A DNA stretch of 23,133 bases from CAYNSB01 sp964399625 (GTDB lineage Bacteria; Planctomycetota; Phycisphaerae; Phycisphaerales; UBA1924): assembly GCA_964399625.1 (NCBI GenBank), contig CAYNSB010000049.1, positions 1-23,133 of the forward strand, in the 5' to 3' direction. Numbering within the stretch: the stretch's first letter is position 1; every line of letters starts with the position of its first letter. The notes under the pieces are model-generated. The model made no database searches. It was not told the DNA's origin and saw nothing but the letters and a program-made list of their open reading frames with translations. Below are positions 1-6,755 of the stretch, one piece after another. Position numbers and translations under genes: made by a program.

Positions 1-2
1 TG

Positions 3-1145
3 TGGAACGACATGAACGAGCCGGCGGTGTTCAACGTCAAGTCCAAGACGATGCCCGAGGACAATTTGCACCGCCCCGATCCGGAGTTCGCCGGGCCCGC
101 GGGTTCCCCCGTGACCCACGCGCGATTCCACAACGTCTACGGCAAGTTCATGGTGACCGCGACGCGCGAGGGCGTGATGGCGGCGAACCCGGACAAGCGA
201 CCGTTCGTGCTCAGCCGGGCGAGCTACATCGGTGGGCAGAAGTACGGCGCGATGTGGTCCGGCGACAACACCGCCGACTGGCAGCACCTCGAAGAGTCGG
301 TGCCCATGGCGATCAACATGGGCCTTTCGGGGCAGCCGTTCAACGGGCCGGACATCGGCGGCTTCGCGGGCAACGGACCGGAGGGCAAGGAAGGGCAGTT
401 GTTCGCGCGGTGGATGGGCTTCGGCGCGATGATGCCCTTTGCGCGCGGGCACACGGGGAAGGACAACATCGACAAGGAGCCCTGGTCCTTCGGGGCCGAG
501 GTCGAGAAGACGTGCCGGCAGGCGATCGAGCGTCGGTATCGGTTGCTGCCGTACTTCTACACGCTCTTCCACGAGGCGCACTCGAGCGGCATGCCCGTGC
601 TTCGACCGCTGTTCTTCGCCGATCCTTCGGATGCGGCGCTTCGCAGCGAGGACGATGCGTTCCTGCTCGGTGACGACCTGCTCGTGATCCCGCAGTTGAC
701 GCCCGACAGCCTGCGCGTGCCCGTGCTGCCGCGCGGCACGTGGCGCTCGTTCGACTGGGGCGAGGGCGTGAACGTCGATCTGCCCCAATTGCGTCTGCGC
801 GGCGGCGCGATCCTGCCCACCGGGCCGGTCGTGCAGTACGCGGGTGAGAAGCCGCTGGACGAGATCACGCTGATCGTGGCGCTCAACAAGGACGGGAAGG
901 CGAGCGGCGTGCTCTACGAGGACGCGGGGGAAGGATGGGGCTTCAAGCGCGGCGAATACCGCCTTACCACATTCAGTGCGGAGCGCGAGGGCGCGGCCGT
1001 GGTGGTGAAGCGGTCGAAGGTCGAGGGGCAGATGTCCGCGACCGATCGCAAGATCAACGTGCGCGTGCTCATGGAGCAGGGCGAGTGGCGCGGCAGCGGC
1101 ACCGAGTCCAGTGGAGCCCGCATCGTTCCCGACGTCTCGAAGTAA
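3..1145 (+). CDS. GH31 family alpha-glucosidase, 3' part (5' end outside window)
   Basis: This is the C-terminal 380 residues of a glycoside hydrolase family 31 enzyme, which hydrolyses terminal alpha-linked glucose (or xylose) from oligosaccharides. The first visible residues are WNDMNEP, the family's nucleophile motif, with the Asp as catalytic nucleophile. A second motif, WSGDNTADW near partial residue 88, supplies the Asp that acts as acid/base in the family. The rest of the catalytic barrel follows (RRYRLLPYFYTLFHEA), then the proximal and distal C-terminal beta domains (LLVIPQL, LRLRGGAILPTGP, LYEDAGEGWGFKRGEY). The gene ends with TAA; the signal peptide and N-terminal domain, if present, lie upstream of the window. 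It lies 229 nt before a secreted GH15-like enzyme on the same strand, which suggests alpha-glucan use. The exact substrate cannot be decided from this part. Family assignment is firm. Confidence 0.94.
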   Translation, partial: WNDMNEPAVFNVKSKTMPEDNLHRPDPEFAGPAGSPVTHARFHNVYGKFMVTATREGVMAANPDKRPFVLSRASYIGGQKYGAMWSGDNTADWQHLEESVPMAINMGLSGQPFNGPDIGGFAGNGPEGKEGQLFARWMGFGAMMPFARGHTGKDNIDKEPWSFGAEVEKTCRQAIERRYRLLPYFYTLFHEAHSSGMPVLRPLFFADPSDAALRSEDDAFLLGDDLLVIPQLTPDSLRVPVLPRGTWRSFDWGEGVNVDLPQLRLRGGAILPTGPVVQYAGEKPLDEITLIVALNKDGKASGVLYEDAGEGWGFKRGEYRLTTFSAEREGAAVVVKRSKVEGQMSATDRKINVRVLMEQGEWRGSGTESSGARIVPDVSK

Positions 1146-1163
1146 GGTCAATCAACAGAGAGA

Positions 1164-1197
1164 CCGCCCGCGAGCGGCGCCATCGCCGAGCGCGATG
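1164..1197 (+). terminator. Weak hairpins after the GH31 gene
   Basis: Two short inverted repeats follow the stop codon: CCGC/GCGG around 1164-1177 and CATCGC/GCGATG at 1181-1186 and 1192-1197 with a 5-nt loop. No T tract follows, so an intrinsic terminator role is only a possibility. Confidence 0.22.
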
Positions 1198-1273
1198 AAT
1201 TGGCATCGCCCGAGAACGTCTTGCGTACGGGATCACAAGGCTGTCCGTGGGTGCGTGCCGCCTGTCTGGATGC

Positions 1274-1309
1274 AAAGTCGTTGACTTTCTGCATTACTGG
1301 GCTCATGCT
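1274..1309 (+). promoter_or_regulatory. Candidate promoter with an overlapping dyad upstream of the GH15 gene
   Basis: A TTGACT hexamer (1281-1286) and a weak CATGCT (1304-1309) are 17 nt apart, fitting a housekeeping promoter about 65 nt before the GH15 start. The -35 lies inside a perfect dyad, AAAGTC at 1274-1279 and GACTTT at 1283-1288 with a GTT spacer, further flanked by TGCA on both sides. A dyad over a -35 element is a typical repressor site. Both calls rest on pattern only. Confidence 0.3.
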
Positions 1310-1374
1310 TGCCGCGCTGAGCGTTCGGCACCCCGGTGCACGTTCTCGGACGTTCGGCAGGAGGGTTCGAGGCC

Positions 1375-4300
1375 ATGAAGAACCGGATCGCGCGTCGCCT
1401 CTCGGCGGGCATGTTGGTGGCATTGGCTGGCTCAGCGATGGGGCAGGCAAGCGCGCCCGAGCACACTCCCGGAGCGGGCGTCTTTGGCGAGCCGGCGAGC
1501 ATCACGCAGCGAGAGCCCGAGGTGCCGCGCGAGGACGAGAGCGTTGACATCTACTTCCGTGTCTGCTGCCAGTTCACGTACAACCAGGTGTTCGTCTACT
1601 ACACGACGGATGGGAGCGAGCCGCAGGGCAACTCCGGCACGCCCGTGGGCACGACGCAACTCCTGAGCATCGGCAACGGCATCGCGTTCCTCCGCAATGA
1701 GAGCTCCGGGGGAGTGCGCGACTGGTGGAAGGCGTCGTTCCCCGCGAGCACGCGCGCGTACGCGCAGCGCATCCGCTACAAGATCTCCGCGGTGTGGGGC
1801 CCCGGCAACCAGCAGATCTTCACCAACGGCGCTCCCACGAGCGCTCTGGCGAACACGTTCGAGTGGACGAACAAGCTCGCGTGGCCGGGATCGGGCGCGG
1901 GGCAGCCCAACCCTGGCGCGGGCTACCCGCCGGTGAACTTCTGGAAGGAAGAGGCGTTCATCGGCAACACGTACACCGCGGCGATGCTCGATCAGAACGG
2001 GACCTACTGGGACATGTACTTCCCGACGCCGGGCGGCATCCAGGGCGTGGGCACCAAGAACGAGGGCTACAGCGACGGGCCCGACACGTTCCCCGCGCTG
2101 CTCTCTCCCGAGAAGCGCGGGCAGATGCACCTGAACCAGGCGCAGCTGGGCATCCGTGTGAACGGGCTGACGCACTGGCTGAGCAATCCCAACGGCGTGT
2201 CGTACAACAACGTCCTGCAGAGCTACCTGACGAACGACACCAACACGGTGGGCACCTCGCAGACGCTTTTCTTCGGCGGCGCGAACATCAGCGTGCAGCA
2301 GACCGACTTTGCGCCGGCGGGGATCGCGTTCCCCACCGACACGGGCGGCGGCCCGCAGCGGCACATCCTGATCAAGCGAGTGGTGCTGACGAACACGACG
2401 GGAAGCACGCAGACCGCGAACGTCTATTTCTACATGGACCCCGCGTTGAACGGCGGGGACAACTACGACGCGATGTTCTGGGATGCCTCGCGCGGATCGA
2501 TGACGGTGTATGACAAGACGAAGCGTTCCGTCACGGGCACGGGCCCGTTCATCACCCCGCCCGAGGAGTACAACATCACGACGTTCTCGGGGTACACGAA
2601 GAACGTGGCGTTGTACCTCTCGGCGGCGATGAAGACGCTCGCGAGCCCGGGGAGCGCGGGCGGAACGCTCGCGTCCGATTCGTGGGCGGACACCTCGGGC
2701 GATCAGGGGCAGGGCTGGATCGGGCAGCAGGTTGTGCTGCCGCCCAACACGCCCGTTGAGGTGGACATCGCGATGGTGGGCGCGCACTTCCGCCCGGCCG
2801 ATCCGATCAATGGCACGATTCCTGCGAACGACGGCGTGTACGACAATCAGGTCGCGCCCGCGCTCACGTGGTTCGCGTCGAACTCGATGCAGTCCGTCCA
2901 GAACTCGACGGACGCCTACTGGACGAACTGGCTGGCCAATGGCACCACGGTCAGCTTCCCTGATGCTCGATACGAGAAGCTCTTCAAGCGCGGGCTGCTC
3001 GCGACGGCGCTGCACCAGGACTCGGTGAACGGCGGGATCGTCGCGGGGTACCACAACGGGGCGTACTACTTCGTCTGGCCGCGCGACGCGATGTGGGCGA
3101 CGATCACGCTCGCGCGGGCGGGGCACATCGACGAGGCGAAGAACGCGATCCGCTGGATGCGGGACGCGACGTACCGCGACCCGGAGCCGAGCTTCGGGAC
3201 CAACCCCTACAGCGGGCAGACGTACAAGGGCTTCTGGAAGCAAAAGTACACGACGGACGGTTACGTGGTGTGGGGCGCGCCGCAGGTGGACGAGACCGCG
3301 GTCTTTCCGTGGGCGGTGAAGTTCGTGTACGACATGACGGCGGACACCGGATTCCTCTCGCAGTGCTACGCGGCGGTGCGGGACTCGGTGCTCGCGATGT
3401 CGTCCGACTCGATCGACACGCGACTGTTCTTCATCGATCCTCCGGGCACCGGGCCCGGCACCCAGAACCTGATGCACTCCAACAACGTGTGGGAGGACAG
3501 CTACGCGCCGTTCGTGATGAGCAACGCGAACATCGTGCGCGGGCTGCGCGACGCGTCGTCGATCGCGAACCTCGTGGGCACGCCCGCGGAGGCGAGCGAC
3601 GCGACCAACCGCGCGAACACGATCAAGTCCGGGCTCGATGGGCGCCTCGCGTGGGATGGCGAGAACACGGATATCTCGATGCTGGGCGCCGTGTACCCGT
3701 TCGAGGTCTATGCGCCCACCGATCCGCTGGCGGTGCAGATCATCGATCGCATCAATGGCGTGAAGACCAAGTTCAACAACACCGCGGGCTCGGCCGAGCC
3801 GCTCGTGAATTACGCCGGCTTCCCGAACGATCAGTACGGCTGGACCGACCTGGTCAACCGGTACTGGGGCGACGGGTACTGGGCGGCGTCGCCGTGGGGC
3901 GCGGGCCCGTGGTTCCTCAGCACGATGTGGTACGGGTGCTACTACGCGTCGCGCCAGGACTACACCAGCGGCAAGGCGGACATCGACAACCACAAGTATC
4001 GTCTTGATCTGCTGATCGACCGTCTCGGCCCGATGGGGCTGGGGGCCGAGCAGTTGGCGCCGCGCGCGGTGCCCGGCGACCCGTCGCGCCCGGGGTCGCT
4101 GCTGTACGCGAACCAGAACGACTTCATGCTCGAGACGGCCTGGCCCAACGCGTGGGAGTCCATGTCGTTCTTCGCGGACTCGATCATGAAGTTCCTGGAC
4201 TACGTGCCCGATGCCGCCAGCAACGCGATGACCTTCAAGCCCAAGGTGCCCAGCGCCTGGGGCACGATGACCTTCCGCGGTGTGACGCTGGTCAACACGC

Positions 4301-4746
4301 CCGCGGCGCAGACGCACAAGGTGGACACGACGATCAGCGAGACGATCGGCGGCGTGACGCAGACGTTCGCGAACAAGAGCGGCTTTGCGCTCAACTTCAA
4401 GACGCGCCTCCGCGTGCCGGCGAACCAGGCCGTGTGCGTGACGGTGAACGGGGCAAGCGTCACGCCCACGGCACGCAACGCCGCTCTTGGCATCGTGGAA
4501 GTGTCCGGGACGATCTCGCCGGGCGTGAACGCGGTGACCACTGTCGTGGCGCGGTACAGCGCCAGCGCCAACTGCGACGGGAGCACGGGCTCGCCCACGC
4601 TCACGGCCGCGGACTTCTCGTGCTTCCTCGCGAAGTTCCGCTCGGGCGATCCGTACGCGAACTGCGATGGGAGCACGAGCGTGCCGGTGCTTACCGCCGC
4701 TGATTTCTCGTGCTTCCTCGCCGCGTTCCGGGCCGGTTGCCAGTAG
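1375..4746 (+). CDS. Secreted GH15-type glucoamylase/glucodextranase-like enzyme with C-terminal GC-type dockerin
   Basis: Predicted exported alpha-glucan exo-hydrolase of 1123 residues. I chose the ATG at 1375 because AGGAGGG (1359-1365) sits 9 nt upstream and the product then begins with a signal peptide (MKNRIARRLSAGMLVALAGSAMG). An Ig/CBM-like segment follows (YYTTDGSEP), then a large beta domain at about 195-500 like the N-domain of glucodextranase and bacterial glucoamylases (YWDMYFPTPGG). The (alpha/alpha)6 catalytic domain spans about 530-930. It carries VWPRDA (567-572), a WE pair with E707 as probable general acid, and GAEQ with E892 as probable general base; these roles are by analogy with GH15. 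A further beta segment leads to two dockerin-like repeats (1066-1123), each starting NCDGST and containing LTAADFSCFLA. Such dockerins are common in Phycisphaerae and do not imply a cellulosome. Substrate (starch, dextran, other alpha-glucan) is undecided. Confidence 0.9.
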   Translation: MKNRIARRLSAGMLVALAGSAMGQASAPEHTPGAGVFGEPASITQREPEVPREDESVDIYFRVCCQFTYNQVFVYYTTDGSEPQGNSGTPVGTTQLLSIGNGIAFLRNESSGGVRDWWKASFPASTRAYAQRIRYKISAVWGPGNQQIFTNGAPTSALANTFEWTNKLAWPGSGAGQPNPGAGYPPVNFWKEEAFIGNTYTAAMLDQNGTYWDMYFPTPGGIQGVGTKNEGYSDGPDTFPALLSPEKRGQMHLNQAQLGIRVNGLTHWLSNPNGVSYNNVLQSYLTNDTNTVGTSQTLFFGGANISVQQTDFAPAGIAFPTDTGGGPQRHILIKRVVLTNTTGSTQTANVYFYMDPALNGGDNYDAMFWDASRGSMTVYDKTKRSVTGTGPFITPPEEYNITTFSGYTKNVALYLSAAMKTLASPGSAGGTLASDSWADTSGDQGQGWIGQQVVLPPNTPVEVDIAMVGAHFRPADPINGTIPANDGVYDNQVAPALTWFASNSMQSVQNSTDAYWTNWLANGTTVSFPDARYEKLFKRGLLATALHQDSVNGGIVAGYHNGAYYFVWPRDAMWATITLARAGHIDEAKNAIRWMRDATYRDPEPSFGTNPYSGQTYKGFWKQKYTTDGYVVWGAPQVDETAVFPWAVKFVYDMTADTGFLSQCYAAVRDSVLAMSSDSIDTRLFFIDPPGTGPGTQNLMHSNNVWEDSYAPFVMSNANIVRGLRDASSIANLVGTPAEASDATNRANTIKSGLDGRLAWDGENTDISMLGAVYPFEVYAPTDPLAVQIIDRINGVKTKFNNTAGSAEPLVNYAGFPNDQYGWTDLVNRYWGDGYWAASPWGAGPWFLSTMWYGCYYASRQDYTSGKADIDNHKYRLDLLIDRLGPMGLGAEQLAPRAVPGDPSRPGSLLYANQNDFMLETAWPNAWESMSFFADSIMKFLDYVPDAASNAMTFKPKVPSAWGTMTFRGVTLVNTPAAQTHKVDTTISETIGGVTQTFANKSGFALNFKTRLRVPANQAVCVTVNGASVTPTARNAALGIVEVSGTISPGVNAVTTVVARYSASANCDGSTGSPTLTAADFSCFLAKFRSGDPYANCDGSTSVPVLTAADFSCFLAAFRAGCQ
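4564..4743 (+). repeat. Tandem dockerin-like repeat within the GH15 gene
   Basis: Two direct repeats of about 30 codons encode NCDGST...LTAADFSCFLAKF and NCDGST...LTAADFSCFLAAF. They are clearly related at the DNA level, including a shared run that encodes FSCFL. Each resembles a Ca-binding F-hand loop, as in type I dockerins, with added Cys residues. Confidence 0.8.
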
Positions 4747-4779
4747 TCGCGTCTGTTGCCAAGGTCACGCCATGAACAA

Positions 4780-4803
4780 GGCCCCGGTCGCGCGACCGGG
4801 GCC
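4780..4803. terminator. Perfect 24-nt palindrome between convergent genes (bidirectional terminator)
   Basis: A 12-bp perfect inverted repeat (GGCCCCGGTCGC followed by its exact complement) lies 33 nt after the GH15 stop and 32 nt beyond the stop of the convergent chemoreceptor. It is flanked by AA on the left and CTTT on the right, so it reads as a GC-rich hairpin with a short, poor T stretch. Its place between convergent genes makes a shared terminator likely. Confidence 0.75.
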
Positions 4804-4835
4804 CTTTGATTGACGATATATCTTGCGTCTGCAGG

Positions 4836-6476
4836 CTAGATCTTGAACCGGCCGACGAGGGCATTGAGCTTCTCGGCCTGCGTGGAGAGGTCTGCGGCGG
4901 CCTGGGCGGCTTGGTTTGCCGCCTGGTTGCTCTCACGCGTCACGGAGGAGATGGACTCGACGGCCCTTGCGATCTGGCCGCTGGCGGCGGACTGCTCCTC
5001 CGCGGCGGCCGCGATCGACTGCACCATCGCCTGCACGCTCTGGGCGCCGGCGACGATGCGCGAGAGGGCCTGCCCGGCGCTGTTCGCTAGGTCGACGCCC
5101 TTGCTCACGCGCTGCGTGCCCTGGTTGATCCGCTCGACAGCGCGACCGGTCTCGGACTGGATCTCGCGGATGCTCTTGGCGACCTCGTCCGTAGCCTGCG
5201 TGGTGCGCTCGGCGAGCTTGCGGACCTCATCGGCGACGACGGCGAACCCGCGTCCGTGCTCGCCAGCACGCGCCGCCTCGATCGCGGCGTTCAGGGCGAG
5301 CAGGTTGGTCTGGTCGGCGATGTCGTTGATGACGCCGATGATCTGACCGATCTGCTCGCTCTTCTTGCCCAGGTCGGTCACCGCGGTGGCCGACTGGTTG
5401 ACCTGATCGGCGATGCCTTTCATCTCAGTGACCGTGCTCTGCACGACCTCGCCGCCCGTGGAAGCGTCCTTGCCGGCGTGCTCGGCAGCGCCCGCGGCGT
5501 CGGCGCTCTTCTTGGCAACCTCGATGACGCTGGCGGACATCTGCTGGACCGCCGCCGACACCTGCGTCGCCTGCTCTTCCTGGCTCTTGAGCCCGGTGGC
5601 CATCTCCTCGCCCGACGCAGCGATCTGCGTCGCGGCCGCCGCGACCTGGCGGGAGGCCTGCCCGGCCTCGGTAATGATGGCACGAACGGACCCGATGGAC
5701 TCGTTCAGAGACTGTGCGAGGGCGCCCAGCTCGTCGCGCTGGTTGAGCTCCGCGCGGGCCGTCAGATCGCCCGCAGCGAGCGTGCGCACCGCGGCGCCCA
5801 ACGTCGCGATGGGACGTGTGATCGAGCGCGCGATCAGGAATGCCACGAGGCCGACGCAGACGCCCACCACGCCCGCGATGCCCCATTGGGTCGCCTTGGC
5901 GGTGGCGATTGTTTCGGCCGCGCTCTTTTCATGGCTTGCGGCGCTGGCCGTCGCCAGCTCGACGCAACGGTCGATCGCCTGACGATGCTTGGCGTAGATC
6001 GGGTCCAGGCGATCGCGGACGACCGCGCGCGCCTTGTCGAACTGACCCGCGGTGGCGGCGGGCACGAGCTCCTGCTCGCGCACCGAGAAATACTCCCGCG
6101 CGCTGGATGCGGCCTCGCCCAGGAGCAGGTCGCGGGCCTCGCCGGGCGCGAGGCGGTCCTTCCAGTACGTCTGGCGATCCTCGAAGTCCTTGCGCAGTTT
6201 CTCGGCCCGGGCGGCGAGCACGCCGGCCTGCTGGGCGTTCGCGGCGCCGGCGACCTCGTAGGAGTTCAGATGCGCCTCGAGGATGAACTCTGGCGGAGGG
6301 AGCACGTCCGCGAGGAGGTCCTTGTCGTCGACGATCGTCGCGTACACGGGCCCGTTGACGAGCACGGGGCTCATCGTCGAGCGCGACGCGATCGTGAGCG
6401 CGGCGATGCCCCCGACGGACAGCGCGGCGAGCATGCCAAGACGAGTGCCAACCCGACGATTCGAAAGCCAGCCCAT
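4836..6476 (-). CDS. Methyl-accepting chemotaxis protein with periplasmic helical sensor domain
   Basis: Transmembrane chemoreceptor of 546 residues that signals to CheA/CheW. The frame stays open well upstream, but I chose the ATG at 6476: AAGGGG precedes it, and it puts TM1 at residues 12-30 (MLAALSVGGIAALTIA). The periplasmic part (about 31-196) is mostly helical and contains LLADVLPPPEFILEAHL, a motif I associate with a common MCP sensor type of unknown ligand. TM2 is at 197-216, a HAMP domain at 217-269 (TRPIATLGAAVRTLAAGDLT), then the coiled-coil signalling domain to the end. Its conserved tip is EQIGQIIGVINDIADQTNLL, followed by NAAIEAARAGEHGRGFAVVADEVRKLAERT. The C-terminus is LVGRFKI, without a CheR-binding pentapeptide. 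It is the downstream member of a tandem pair with the next gene. The ligand is unknown. Confidence 0.95.
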   Translation of the reverse strand: MGWLSNRRVGTRLGMLAALSVGGIAALTIASRSTMSPVLVNGPVYATIVDDKDLLADVLPPPEFILEAHLNSYEVAGAANAQQAGVLAARAEKLRKDFEDRQTYWKDRLAPGEARDLLLGEAASSAREYFSVREQELVPAATAGQFDKARAVVRDRLDPIYAKHRQAIDRCVELATASAASHEKSAAETIATAKATQWGIAGVVGVCVGLVAFLIARSITRPIATLGAAVRTLAAGDLTARAELNQRDELGALAQSLNESIGSVRAIITEAGQASRQVAAAATQIAASGEEMATGLKSQEEQATQVSAAVQQMSASVIEVAKKSADAAGAAEHAGKDASTGGEVVQSTVTEMKGIADQVNQSATAVTDLGKKSEQIGQIIGVINDIADQTNLLALNAAIEAARAGEHGRGFAVVADEVRKLAERTTQATDEVAKSIREIQSETGRAVERINQGTQRVSKGVDLANSAGQALSRIVAGAQSVQAMVQSIAAAAEEQSAASGQIARAVESISSVTRESNQAANQAAQAAADLSTQAEKLNALVGRFKI

Positions 6477-6532
6477 GGGCGCCCCTTGTTCACATAGACC
6501 GCCCGCGTGGTGGACGTCCGATGTGTACATCT

Positions 6533-6559
6533 CTATCGATGCGGGCCTTGGTACATTTG
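6533..6559 (-). promoter_or_regulatory. Candidate FliA (sigma-28)-like promoter of the first chemoreceptor gene
   Basis: On the minus strand CAAA (6559-6556) is followed after 15 nt by ATCGATAG (6540-6533), against the enterobacterial consensus TAAA-N15-GCCGATAA (8 of 12 matches). It lies about 57 nt before the chosen ATG at 6476. Chemoreceptor genes are often FliA-dependent, but the match is modest and the consensus in planctomycetes may differ. Confidence 0.28.
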
Positions 6560-6690
6560 AGGATGCCGCCAGTTCGCGCGCGCTCGACAGGTTGAACTGT
6601 GCAGGTCGCGCGGCTACCTCCCACGTTTTGAGGCGATGGGGTTTGTAGTCGCGCTCGGCTTCCCGGATTAACGGACGTCGCCCATACAAT

Positions 6691-6720
6691 GCGTCCCGGG
6701 GTCGCGGGACCCCGGGACGC
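6691..6720 (-). terminator. Strong hairpin downstream of the heme-type chemoreceptor gene
   Basis: A 13-bp perfect inverted repeat (6691-6703 with 6708-6720, loop GCGG) lies 35 nt past the stop of the minus-strand gene that ends at 6756. On the minus strand the stem is followed by ATTGTAT, a short AT-rich tail. This is a likely terminator separating the two chemoreceptor transcripts. Confidence 0.7.
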
Positions 6721-6755
6721 GTGGTGGCGGATCGGTGTGGCCCGAGCGAGGGCGC

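Noticed and set aside
1432..4317. A 961-codon open frame on the minus strand
   Set aside because: It is antisense to the clear GH15 gene. Its translation is Arg/His/Val-rich with no motif, as expected from the complement of high-GC coding DNA.
6477..6689. N-terminal extension of the first chemoreceptor to an upstream ATG at 6689
   Set aside because: It would add 71 residues without similarity to known receptors ahead of TM1, and AAGGGG supports the ATG at 6476.
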